The notes: generated from the sequence alone by a model not told the origin. 8,728 nt of DNA from Methanobacterium sp. (GCA_021372715.1 JAJFTX010000214.1:1-8728); one strand, 5' to 3'. Positions 1-6,241 are shown, numbered from the stretch's first letter. Numbers and translations are program-made.

Positions 1-591
1 GTGGATCAAATGAGATTAACTGGAGATCAGTACGTTTTCGCAGTAACCACTTGTGCAGGTATGCCTGGTGAGAGCCTATTACAGCTTAAAAAAATGCTTA
101 AAGAAAAAGGTTCAGATCTTCATGCGGGATATGCGGTTAAAGAAGCGGCCAATACCATACAAAATGATAATTTTCTTATTAAATCCGCAAGATTAATTGA
201 ACCTAACGAAAGGATTAAACTATCTGGAAAGGACAGATTAAATGAAATGGTTGAAACAATAAAGAATAAAAAAATAAGCCAACCAGAGAAAAGCTCCAGA
301 CTACTAAATATATATGGTAAATTCATATACAAAGGAGCTATGAGCAGAATAAGTACCATGGGAAAGTTCTGGGTTGATGAAGAATGTAATTTATGCCTGA
401 ATTGTCAGAAAATATGCCCCAGCAATAACATCGATATAGTTGATGATAAACCCGTATGGAATCAGAAGTGTGAATTTTGCCAAGCCTGTATTCAGTGGTG
501 TTCTAAAAAAGCCATTCACATCAAGAATGAGGATTTAAGTAGACATTACCATAATCCTCAAATAAAGATTAAGGATTTATTTTTACGTTAG
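1..591 (+). CDS. EFR1-type ferredoxin with flavodoxin-like N-terminus (5' partial)
   Basis: This is the C-terminal part of a flavodoxin-like/ferredoxin fusion, a presumed soluble electron carrier of unknown partner. About 196 residues are visible. Residues 11-23 (YVFAVTTCAGMPG) and 43-53 look like the later strands and loops of the flavodoxin-like domain. Two [4Fe-4S] motifs follow: C129, C132, C135 and C139-P140, then C157, C160, C163 and C167. Both have CxxCxxCxxxC spacing, so two clusters are expected. The second motif has S168 where a proline is usual. The GTG at base 1 is probably an internal valine: the first flavodoxin strands (phosphate-binding loop) are missing and family members are longer, so the true start lies upstream of the window. 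The tail is basic. T-rich DNA at 578-598 could end the transcript. The family call is confident; the redox partner is unknown. Confidence 0.85.
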   Translation: MDQMRLTGDQYVFAVTTCAGMPGESLLQLKKMLKEKGSDLHAGYAVKEAANTIQNDNFLIKSARLIEPNERIKLSGKDRLNEMVETIKNKKISQPEKSSRLLNIYGKFIYKGAMSRISTMGKFWVDEECNLCLNCQKICPSNNIDIVDDKPVWNQKCEFCQACIQWCSKKAIHIKNEDLSRHYHNPQIKIKDLFLR

Positions 592-595
592 TTTT

Positions 596-614
596 ATTAG
601 TATTAACCACTAAT
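596..614 (+). repeat. small inverted repeat after the ferredoxin gene
   Basis: ATTAGT and ACTAAT arms of six bases flank a seven-base loop, just after T-rich sequence that follows the ferredoxin stop. It is short and AT-rich, so it may be chance; at most it is a weak 3'-end structure or a symmetric protein site ahead of the methyltransferase gene. Confidence 0.2.
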
Positions 615-631
615 TCCAAATTTTTAGAGTC

Positions 632-1267
632 ATGAAACCACAAGAAGAATACTGGAACCGAGTAGCAGATGAAAAAGAATTTCCCACATCATTCCAAATA
701 AATGAATTTGTAAATTTTGTCACTAAAGATATGAAAATACTGGATGTGGGCTGCGGCTATGGAAGAACTTTAGATGAACTATATAATCAGGGTTTTAGAA
801 ATTTAACCGGTATAGATTATGCACAGAACATGATTAACCGAGGATTAAGATTATATCCTCATCTAAATCTAAAGAAAAATAGCGGAGATGATTTACCATT
901 TGCCTCTAAGGAATTCGATGCTGTTATTTTAATTGGTGTCTTAACTTCCAATGTTGAAGATAAAACACAGGAAAAACTCATTTCAGAAATTAGGAGACTA
1001 TTAAAAGATAAGGGTATTTTATACCTGGCCGATTTTCTTATAAACACCGATGAGAGGAATAAACATCGATATTCTAAATATAAAAATAAATATGGCATAT
1101 ATGGTGTTTTTGAACTTCCTGAAGGTGCTGTTTTAAGACATCACACTCCAGAACATATTTTTAAATTAACCAAAGATTTTTATGAATTATCGTATCAGGA
1201 AACAGTTTACAATACCATGAACGGCCATCAATCAAATGGGTTCTATTACATGGGGAAAAGAAAATAA
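632..1267 (+). CDS. class I SAM-dependent methyltransferase
   Basis: A 211-residue stand-alone methyltransferase of the Methyltransf_11/25 type; the substrate cannot be told. Motif I (SAM glycine loop) is ILDVGCGYG at residues 36-44. The acidic end of strand 2 is GID at 60-62, with D62 expected to hold the SAM ribose. SGDDLPF at 84-90 and the FDAVIL strand at 95-100 match motifs II and III. EIRRLLKDKGILYLADF further on is the usual post-motif helix and strand 5. No signal peptide or membrane segment is seen. The ATG has no clear Shine-Dalgarno sequence (TTTAGAGTC precedes it). A TTTTATTAG box at 592-600 would give a leader of roughly ten bases. It lies 40 bases after the ferredoxin gene on the same strand and may be read through from it. 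It converges on the cupin gene with a 7-base gap. Confidence 0.88.
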   Translation: MKPQEEYWNRVADEKEFPTSFQINEFVNFVTKDMKILDVGCGYGRTLDELYNQGFRNLTGIDYAQNMINRGLRLYPHLNLKKNSGDDLPFASKEFDAVILIGVLTSNVEDKTQEKLISEIRRLLKDKGILYLADFLINTDERNKHRYSKYKNKYGIYGVFELPEGAVLRHHTPEHIFKLTKDFYELSYQETVYNTMNGHQSNGFYYMGKRK

Positions 1268-1274
1268 ATATGTC

Positions 1275-1610
1275 TTATTTTGGAATGTACTCCGCTCTAA
1301 CTGGTGAAAAAATATCAACTAGAATTGAGTCTTCTATTATTTCTGCACCATGTTCTATGTTTCCGGGAATTGCCCAGCTATCTCCTGATCGCATATCATA
1401 TCTTTCTCCATCGATGGTTAGTATTATATGGCCAGATACCACGTAACCTGTTTGTTCTTCAGCATGGTTGTGGATGGGTAATTTTTTCCCTTTCATCATT
1501 TTATATTCAGTTAAAAGAGTTTTATCTCCATAAACCAGTGTTTTTCGTTTAATGCCTTCTGATACTTGAATATAATCCATTTCACTTGTCTTTCCAATTT
1601 GATAATCCAT
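1275..1610 (-). CDS. small single-domain cupin protein
   Basis: A 111-residue protein that is essentially one cupin barrel (Cupin_2 type). Motif 1 is G41-x5-H47-N-H49-xx-E52-x7-G60, giving the two histidines and glutamate that bind the metal. Motif 2 is G76-x5-P82-x4-H87, giving the fourth ligand; N84 stands where a glycine is common. A metal-binding cytosolic protein is therefore expected, but cupins this small range from isomerases and dioxygenases to sugar or auxin-like ligand binders, so no reaction is assigned. The ATG at 1608-1610 is preceded by AGGTGAT, a strong archaeal Shine-Dalgarno, which fixes the start. It is divergent from msrB and convergent with the methyltransferase gene; there is no partner in an operon. 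Confidence 0.85.
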   Translation of the reverse strand: MDYQIGKTSEMDYIQVSEGIKRKTLVYGDKTLLTEYKMMKGKKLPIHNHAEEQTGYVVSGHIILTIDGERYDMRSGDSWAIPGNIEHGAEIIEDSILVDIFSPVRAEYIPK

Positions 1611-1613
1611 ATT

Positions 1614-1620
1614 ATCACCT
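1614..1620 (-). promoter_or_regulatory. Shine-Dalgarno site of the cupin gene
   Basis: On the minus strand AGGTGAT stands three bases before the ATG (five bases from the GGTG core). It matches the archaeal 16S 3' end well and decides the cupin start. Confidence 0.7.
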
Positions 1621-1640
1621 ATAAGAGTATTATATCAATA

Positions 1641-1648
1641 ATATTTAA
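1641..1648 (-). promoter_or_regulatory. probable TATA box of the cupin gene
   Basis: Minus-strand TTAAATAT lies about 31-38 bases upstream of the cupin ATG. At archaeal spacing, transcription would begin around 1617-1620, giving a very short leader that just includes the Shine-Dalgarno. The region is AT-rich, so the assignment is tentative. Confidence 0.35.
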
Positions 1649-1704
1649 GAAATTAGTCCTAAATATCTTAGTTTAAAAAGGATCTTTAACAAACATCCAG
1701 TAAA

Positions 1705-1713
1705 TTTTATTAA
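1705..1713 (+). promoter_or_regulatory. probable TATA box for leaderless msrB
   Basis: TTTTATTAA begins 32 bases before the msrB ATG, so the expected transcription start falls at or next to the start codon. No Shine-Dalgarno precedes this ATG, which fits a leaderless mRNA. TTTAAAAAG at 1672-1680 is an alternative that would give a leader of about 35 bases. The TTTAAATATA at 1720-1729 looks like a better TATA sequence but is too close to the ATG. Confidence 0.35.
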
Positions 1714-1736
1714 TTTTGATTTAAATATAGTTAAAC

Positions 1737-2195
1737 ATGTCTAAATACCAAAAAATACCCATCTTCTTTGCTAAAACAGGTAAAATAGAGCTGGTTGATC
1801 AGATAGAAAAGACTGATGATGAATGGGAAGAGGAATTAAATCCTCTAGCTTTTGATGTAGCTAGAAAACAAGGTACTGAACTGGCATTTACTGGTAAATA
1901 CCATGATTGTCATGAAGATGGTATATATCAGTGTGTTTGCTGCCATACTGATCTTTTTGACTCCAGTACCAAGTTTGATTCAGGGACTGGATGGCCCAGC
2001 TTCTATGAACCAATAGCTCCAGAAAACATAGTAACTGCCATTGATAAAAGCTTATTCATGGTTAGAACTGAAGCATTATGCGCTCGTTGCGGAGCCCATT
2101 TAGGTCATGTATTCGATGACGGCCCTCCACCAACAGGCCTAAGGTACTGTATGAACTCCGCATCTTTGCACTTGGTTAAAAGAGAGGATCTATAA
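1737..2195 (+). CDS. msrB: peptide-methionine (R)-S-oxide reductase MsrB
   Basis: MsrB reduces the R form of methionine sulfoxide in oxidised proteins in the cytosol. At 152 residues it is a normal single-domain member. Structural zinc is held by C66/C69 and C115/C118, both CxxC. The catalytic cysteine is C138 in RYCMNSAS (136-143). HLGHVFDDGPPPTG at 121-134 and SGTGWPSFYEP at 82-92 are family hallmarks. T84 sits where many MsrBs, such as the E. coli one, have the resolving cysteine (SGCGWPS). Recycling must therefore use another cysteine, such as C58 or C68, or direct reduction of the sulfenic acid by a reductant. A conserved-looking N-terminal stretch (KTGKIELVDQI) precedes the usual KTDDEW start of the domain, and no other Met occurs before residue 108, so the ATG at 1737 is the likely start. 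It lies alone between a divergent cupin gene and a downstream spacer with a stem-loop. Confidence 0.95.
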   Translation: MSKYQKIPIFFAKTGKIELVDQIEKTDDEWEEELNPLAFDVARKQGTELAFTGKYHDCHEDGIYQCVCCHTDLFDSSTKFDSGTGWPSFYEPIAPENIVTAIDKSLFMVRTEALCARCGAHLGHVFDDGPPPTGLRYCMNSASLHLVKREDL

Positions 2196-2200
2196 AATTC

Positions 2201-2239
2201 ATGAAAAATAATTACTTTATAATAACAATTACTTTTCAT
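2201..2239 (+). terminator. stem-loop after msrB
   Basis: Arms ATGAAAAATAAT (2201-2212) and ATTACTTTTCAT (2228-2239) can pair over twelve positions with one A-C mismatch around a 15-base loop. It begins five bases after the msrB stop. No clean T tract follows, so it is not a classic intrinsic terminator; it may shape or protect the msrB 3' end, or be a symmetric binding site upstream of nre. Confidence 0.4.
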
Positions 2240-2254
2240 CTGCTCTGATTAACC

Positions 2255-2264
2255 TTTTATTTAA
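2255..2264 (+). promoter_or_regulatory. probable TATA box for leaderless nre
   Basis: TTTTATTTAA begins 30 bases before the nre ATG, so the start site is expected at the A of the ATG. No Shine-Dalgarno precedes the ATG. The box closely resembles the one proposed for msrB at 1705-1713. Confidence 0.4.
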
Positions 2265-2284
2265 TAGATCACATATAAAATCAT

Positions 2285-3454
2285 ATGATTAAGGGTAAAG
2301 CTGCCTATCTAAAAAGACTCACTTCTAAAATACAAATCCCCAGTGTGGATGTTGGCCGGGAACTGGATGGCAGCACTCCGCCCTCTGTTTTCATCGGCAG
2401 CTGGAACTACCCTAAAGTATATGCCGGCCCCATGATATCCCCGGTTCAGGGTGATACAGCCATTATGGACAATCCTGAAGCATGGATACAGAATAATAAA
2501 AGTCAGGAGGATATCATAGGCTATCGTTTGAATCTGGTTCGGGGCAAAATGACTAATAAAGTAACTGATCTGGATAATACCTTTGTAGAAAAATTACAAG
2601 AGATATCTTTGGCCTCCACCAGCATAAACAGCGAAGCAGAATTCGGTAGTAAACCTCAAGGACTTTCCTTCAATGAACAACACACTCCCCATGGTCCCAG
2701 TGCTCTTATTGAAAAATTCGACATAGAAAGTGTGAAATGGGATCGTGAATTAGAGAAAGCCTATTATGACAGTGATCTGAAGGCTGCTGATGCGGTGATG
2801 CACTTGCATGAAAAAGAAATCCCCTTCTCCAGTATCCAGAAAGCATTCTCTGTAGGAACCATGGGAATAGGTAAAAATAGGAAGATGGTACCCACCAGAT
2901 GGTCCATCACCGCCTGCGACAGCACTATAGGTAATCGTTTGCTTAAAGAAGTTAGGAATTATGATATCATTGATACCTACAGAGTATATGAATACAGCAG
3001 CCTTAATAACTACTATGCAGTGATTCTAATCCCTTTAGAATGGCAGTTTGAATGGATGGAAGCATTCCTACATGTAATGGGAAGAGAAGAATTGATATTC
3101 TCTGATTATGAAAATAACAGTGATAAAAAAAGTTACTCCCGGGTAGGTGGTTGTTATTACACTTCTAAGATGGCTGTCCTGGAAGAACTGGCCCTGCAGA
3201 AGAAACAAGCCGCTGTTATAATCTTAAGAGAAGCTTATGAGGGTTACATACCCTTAGGAGTTTTCAATGTCAGAGAGAATATTAGAAGTGCTATGAATAA
3301 ACCATACCTAGAGTTTGAAGATATGAAAACTTCATTAACATATATTTCTACTAATTTAAAGTTACCGTTGGAGAAGTTCATAAAACAGAGTGATCTTTTA
3401 AAAGAACTTTTACAATCCCGACAGACTACTCTGGATAGTTTTATAGTCACCTAA
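2285..3454 (+). CDS. Nre-family archaeal DNA repair protein with PCNA-binding tail
   Basis: Archaeal Nre proteins take part in repair of DNA damage such as mitomycin C lesions; in Haloferax, NreA works with UvrABC and needs PCNA binding. This 389-residue protein has the two-part Nre architecture (Nre_N then Nre_C). Hallmarks are PPSVFIGSWNYPKVYAGPM at 32-50, HGPSA at 136-140, and VPTRWSITACDS at 202-213. The last residues, Q380-T-T-L383-D-S-F386-I387, form a PIP box (QxxLxxFI) two residues from the C-terminus, predicting docking on the PCNA clamp. No CxxC pair is visible near the N-terminus, so a zinc finger reported for some Nre proteins seems absent. The start is supported by a TATA-like box 30 bases upstream; there is no Shine-Dalgarno. 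GC content in the first 200 bases is visibly above the window average, probably from codon choice in the conserved core. Whether it is NreA or NreB type was not decided. Confidence 0.9.
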   Translation: MIKGKAAYLKRLTSKIQIPSVDVGRELDGSTPPSVFIGSWNYPKVYAGPMISPVQGDTAIMDNPEAWIQNNKSQEDIIGYRLNLVRGKMTNKVTDLDNTFVEKLQEISLASTSINSEAEFGSKPQGLSFNEQHTPHGPSALIEKFDIESVKWDRELEKAYYDSDLKAADAVMHLHEKEIPFSSIQKAFSVGTMGIGKNRKMVPTRWSITACDSTIGNRLLKEVRNYDIIDTYRVYEYSSLNNYYAVILIPLEWQFEWMEAFLHVMGREELIFSDYENNSDKKSYSRVGGCYYTSKMAVLEELALQKKQAAVIILREAYEGYIPLGVFNVRENIRSAMNKPYLEFEDMKTSLTYISTNLKLPLEKFIKQSDLLKELLQSRQTTLDSFIVT

Positions 3455-3537
3455 AAATCAAATTATACTTTATTGCTACTTAATAATCAAACTAAACATC
3501 TATCATTCAAGAATTTATTTTTAGAATCATGTAATTA
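3455..3537. other. convergent intergenic spacer (nre / MBL hydrolase)
   Basis: This 83-base AT-rich spacer separates two convergent gene ends. TTTATTTTTAG around 3516-3526 is a T-rich tract that could end the nre transcript, and the five A bases at 3454-3458 make a short T tract on the minus strand for the opposite unit. No hairpin or small gene is evident. Confidence 0.35.
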
Positions 3538-4254
3538 TTATTCTAATTCTAATATCCCACCAATTACTAGCGGTATGACCTTGATATTCGATTTTTCTTC
3601 TACTAATTGTTTAAATTCATATGGATCTGCATCTTTCATATGCATGGGAATAACATATTCTGGTTTAATAGCCATTACCGCTTCTACTGCCTCTTCTATA
3701 TCCATGGTAAATGTTCCTCCTATCGGAATTAAAGCCACATCTACTGGACCAAATTCTCTCATCTCAGATATAAAATCGGTATCTCCAGCATGGTAAATTG
3801 TTTTATCCTGGATATTAATTAAATAGCCCACTCCCTTCCCTTTTTTATGGAATTTTTTGGTGGAATGTCCCTCAGGGGTGTTATATGCCGGGACAACTTC
3901 AACCTTTATGTCTTCAAAATGATATATCTCTCCAGCTTTTACCACATCAAAAGAATCCCCAAGTTCTTTTTTACAGATTTCAGGGGCAAGAATACGTGTA
4001 TATTTTTTTATAAGTCGTTTAACAGTTACTTGTTTGCAATGGTCCTTGTGCTCATGAGTTACTAATATTATATCAGCTTTCTGAAGTTTTTCCTCAGGAA
4101 GCCCATCTATATCATCCGGCCAGGTTGAAAATTCGATTTTATGAGGATAATCTTTATAAAAAGTCTTCAAGTATGCTGGATCAATATAGATCACTGAATT
4201 TTCATATTTTATCTGGATCCAGGAGGGTGGGAACCATTTCAAAACTACTGTCAT
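3538..4254 (-). CDS. MBL-fold metal-dependent hydrolase (UlaG/UPF0173-like)
   Basis: A 238-residue metallo-beta-lactamase-fold protein of the compact Lactamase_B_3 group, which includes UlaG-like lactonases and many uncharacterised archaeal hydrolases. The HxHxDH motif is H67, H69, D71 and H72 in VTHEHKDHC. YHAGDTD at 154-160 supplies the bridging aspartate (D158), and IPMH at 202-205 gives the last histidine (H205). H130 or H136 in the intervening loop is the candidate for the remaining ligand. A binuclear metal site, probably zinc, is thus predicted, but the substrate is unknown. No signal peptide is seen, so it should be cytosolic; nothing suggests antibiotic hydrolysis. The ATG follows a weak AGGTCGAT Shine-Dalgarno. 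The gene lies 34 bases downstream of the Fpg/Nei-like gene on the same strand and is probably co-transcribed. It converges on nre with an 83-base gap. Confidence 0.9.
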   Translation of the reverse strand: MTVVLKWFPPSWIQIKYENSVIYIDPAYLKTFYKDYPHKIEFSTWPDDIDGLPEEKLQKADIILVTHEHKDHCKQVTVKRLIKKYTRILAPEICKKELGDSFDVVKAGEIYHFEDIKVEVVPAYNTPEGHSTKKFHKKGKGVGYLINIQDKTIYHAGDTDFISEMREFGPVDVALIPIGGTFTMDIEEAVEAVMAIKPEYVIPMHMKDADPYEFKQLVEEKSNIKVIPLVIGGILELE

Positions 4255-4288
4255 ATTATCGACCTAAAATTCTCACCAGTTAAAGTCA

Positions 4289-5119
4289 TTATATTCTCTG
4301 ACATTCAGGACATAAATAGGATGATGAACCTAAAACATTCATTTTCACCATATTTGTCCCGCAACGAGCACATTTCATATCCTTCTTAGGTTTATCACCT
4401 ATTCTAACATAATTTCCTGTTTCACCATACAGGTCATATTCATTAACACTACCACCTGCTTCAACTGCTGAATTCATTATTTCTATAATTACACTGTATA
4501 ATTCCTTCATTTTAGCTTCATCTAATGTAGATACTTTAGCTTTAGGATGTATTTTAGCCTGATATAAAATATCATTGATATATGCATTGCCCAGTCCAGC
4601 AATTTCGCTCTGTATATTAAGAACTCCTTTTATTCCCCTATTTTTATACTTGGATAATGAATTTGTGAAATATGAATAAGTGAATTCTTCATCTAGTGGT
4701 GATGGCCCTATATTTCCAGCATATTTATGGTTTTTTAATTCTTCAGGGTCTGCTACTACTACAAATGCATATAATGAAGATTGGAAGGTTAATGCTGTGT
4801 GATCTTTGAATTTGAATAGAACATGATAATTGGTTGGGATCTCATCTTCAGTTTCATAGTACCTGAATTTGCCTATGATCTCCCCTAAAAGTAGAAGTTT
4901 CCCATTTTCGAATTCTAAAAATATCCATTTACCACGGGTTTGTATGTGTTTGATGGAACTGTTTAATATTTCATCCTTCCTCTTATCCAGGTTACACATT
5001 CCCAGCTTAATAATCCCTTTAGAACGTTCTCCTAAAATTATATCTCTGATAATTTTATTCTTCAATCTTTTATCCATTTGCTGGTATAAATTATATATCT
5101 CCGGTAGTTCTAGACCCAT
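4289..5119 (-). CDS. Fpg/Nei-like H2TH DNA glycosylase homologue, probably missing catalytic residues
   Basis: Fpg/Nei glycosylases excise oxidised bases and nick the strand. This 276-residue homologue has the full frame: the ELPE motif at 4-7, a RGK lysine at K64, an H2TH helix segment with AGLGN at 174-178 followed by IHP, and a C-terminal zinc finger with C250, C253, C270 and C273 ending in CPECQ. Two key positions differ. The catalytic N-terminal proline that precedes ELPE in Fpg/Nei is leucine (L3), with an extra residue before it. The zinc-finger arginine expected in a GRSTYFC-like turn is serine (S265). It may therefore bind DNA without normal glycosylase/lyase chemistry. Divergent MxELPE proteins exist in other microbes, as I recall. 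I prefer the ATG at 5117-5119, because the GGGGAG Shine-Dalgarno lies six bases upstream; the in-frame ATG at 5123-5125 directly abuts it and would add two residues. It is first gene of a unit with the MBL hydrolase. Confidence 0.85.
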   Translation of the reverse strand: MGLELPEIYNLYQQMDKRLKNKIIRDIILGERSKGIIKLGMCNLDKRKDEILNSSIKHIQTRGKWIFLEFENGKLLLLGEIIGKFRYYETEDEIPTNYHVLFKFKDHTALTFQSSLYAFVVVADPEELKNHKYAGNIGPSPLDEEFTYSYFTNSLSKYKNRGIKGVLNIQSEIAGLGNAYINDILYQAKIHPKAKVSTLDEAKMKELYSVIIEIMNSAVEAGGSVNEYDLYGETGNYVRIGDKPKKDMKCARCGTNMVKMNVLGSSSYLCPECQRI

Positions 5120-5125
5120 TTCCAT

Positions 5126-5130
5126 CTCCC
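5126..5130 (-). promoter_or_regulatory. Shine-Dalgarno deciding the Fpg-like start
   Basis: Minus-strand GGGAG (part of a GGGGAG run) ends one base before the upstream ATG at 5123-5125 and is seven bases from the ATG at 5117-5119. Normal spacing favours the inner ATG. Confidence 0.5.
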
Positions 5131-5152
5131 CTTTTTTATATATTGAACTTCA

Positions 5153-5163
5153 TAAATTTAAAT
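5153..5163. promoter_or_regulatory. symmetric TATA-like element shared by divergent genes
   Basis: TAAATTTAAAT contains two overlapping perfect palindromes, TAAATTTA (5153-5160) and ATTTAAAT (5156-5163). Its centre is about 38-39 bases from both the plus-strand ATG at 5197 and the minus-strand ATG ending at 5119. At archaeal spacing, each gene would have a leader of about twelve bases including its Shine-Dalgarno. It could act as one bidirectional TATA box. Confidence 0.4.
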
Positions 5164-5196
5164 GATTATTTATCAAGATCAATTTAAGTGAATTTT

Positions 5197-6168
5197 ATGG
5201 AGTTATACTTTAAAAGACCTTCAAAAGAAACCAGAATGGCTATGTGTGAAGCTATCAGCAGATACAGTTCTAAAGATAAATATAATTTAATTAAATCTGC
5301 AGAAGAAGAAATATGCAATATTACAAACCATAAGTATGCTAAAGTAGTGAATAGTGGGAATTCGGCTATATTATCTGTTATGAGTTCGTTTAAAGGTAAA
5401 ATAATGGTCCCGGACCAGGGCGGCTGGTCAGGTTTTATTAAAACAGCCCATTTTTTAGGTTTTGAATTAGTTTATCTACCTACTGACTGGGGATTGATTG
5501 ATCCTAAAATCTTACATAACAGATTTCAGGAAGAACACCCAGAAGCTCTATTTTTAACTAGTTTCGCAGGTTATACTGCAGAACAACCCATAAGAGAAAT
5601 ATATGATGTTTGTAATGAAGCGGGTGTTGTACTTGTGGAAGATGCTTCAGGAGCGTTAGGTGATGAAAAAAGCCGATTAGCCAATGGAAATCACTCCCAT
5701 GTTATAGTTGCATCCACTGGATCGCCCAAAATTGTGAATGTAGGAAATGGTGGATTTATATCTACCAATGATAGGAGTTTCTTTGAAGATAAATTTATTT
5801 TCAATACATTGAAAGCTGATCCCATCACCTGTGCTGGTATATCCATAGAAATAGGCAATGCCAGAAAGGTTTTATCTAAAACCATTTCATCCTGTCAATA
5901 TCTAAAAAATGAACTGGAAAATGTAATACATCCTGATAAAAGAGGAATCAACGTTATCATCAAAGTAAAAGATCCGAAAATTTATTCTAAAATGTTAAGA
6001 TCCCAATTTAATGTCCATGGTGGAGGTATCATATCCAAATGTCCCCTTTATAATCGGGTTTTAGATGATGCTGTAGCTTTAGAGATTAAAAATCTGGATA
6101 TTAACTGTTTAAAAACTGAAAACTTGGATATTATCCTTAAAACTGTTCAGGAATCTGGAAATTTCTAG
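5197..6168 (+). CDS. PLP-dependent aminotransferase-fold protein (DegT-like), function unknown
   Basis: A 323-residue fold-type I PLP protein, closest in pattern to DegT/DnrJ/EryC1 aminotransferases but shorter than their usual 370-400 residues. NSGNSA at 52-57 corresponds to the phosphate-binding S-G-T-A turn, and W77 sits where an aromatic residue stacks on PLP. LVEDASGALGD at 146-156 contains the aspartate that binds the pyridine nitrogen (D149). GSPK at 175-178 gives the Schiff-base lysine K178, followed by a glycine-rich NVGNGGFIST. All core cofactor residues are present, so it is probably active, but neither amino donor nor acceptor can be named and no sugar-nucleotide genes are nearby. 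The ATG at 5197 has AAGTGA upstream and is preferred over the in-frame GTG at 5188. The divergent neighbour is the Fpg-like gene; the HEAT-repeat gene follows after 85 bases. Confidence 0.75.
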   Translation: MELYFKRPSKETRMAMCEAISRYSSKDKYNLIKSAEEEICNITNHKYAKVVNSGNSAILSVMSSFKGKIMVPDQGGWSGFIKTAHFLGFELVYLPTDWGLIDPKILHNRFQEEHPEALFLTSFAGYTAEQPIREIYDVCNEAGVVLVEDASGALGDEKSRLANGNHSHVIVASTGSPKIVNVGNGGFISTNDRSFFEDKFIFNTLKADPITCAGISIEIGNARKVLSKTISSCQYLKNELENVIHPDKRGINVIIKVKDPKIYSKMLRSQFNVHGGGIISKCPLYNRVLDDAVALEIKNLDINCLKTENLDIILKTVQESGNF

Positions 6169-6173
6169 TAAAA

Positions 6174-6198
6174 ATTTAATATATTAACTATAATATAA
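6174..6198 (+). promoter_or_regulatory. AT-rich promoter-like segment before the HEAT-repeat gene
   Basis: This run contains TTAATATATTAA (a palindrome) and TATAATATAA. A TATA box at 6189-6196 would place the start near 6219 and give a leader of about 35 bases carrying the Shine-Dalgarno. Several overlapping registers are possible, so the exact box is unclear. Confidence 0.3.
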
Positions 6199-6241
6199 TT
6201 TTATTAATTCAGATAGTAAAACTTTAGGATCCATCTATGAT

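Noticed and set aside
1..3. GTG as the true start of the ferredoxin gene
   Set aside because: The frame is open to the window edge and the first half of the flavodoxin-like domain would be missing; it is more likely an internal valine.
1720..1729. TTTAAATATA as the msrB TATA box
   Set aside because: It ends only seven bases before the ATG, so transcription would start inside the gene.
3473..3796. Plus-strand open frame overlapping the MBL gene end
   Set aside because: Starts in the intergenic spacer with no Shine-Dalgarno, product is Ser/Thr/Ile-rich, and it is mostly antisense to a confident MBL-fold gene.
3538..4254. Antibiotic-resistance beta-lactamase
   Set aside because: The fold is MBL but the motifs and size fit UlaG/UPF0173-like hydrolases, with no secretion signal.
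4869..5165. Plus-strand open frame antisense to the Fpg-like gene
   Set aside because: Product resembles no family and lies opposite conserved Fpg/Nei motifs.
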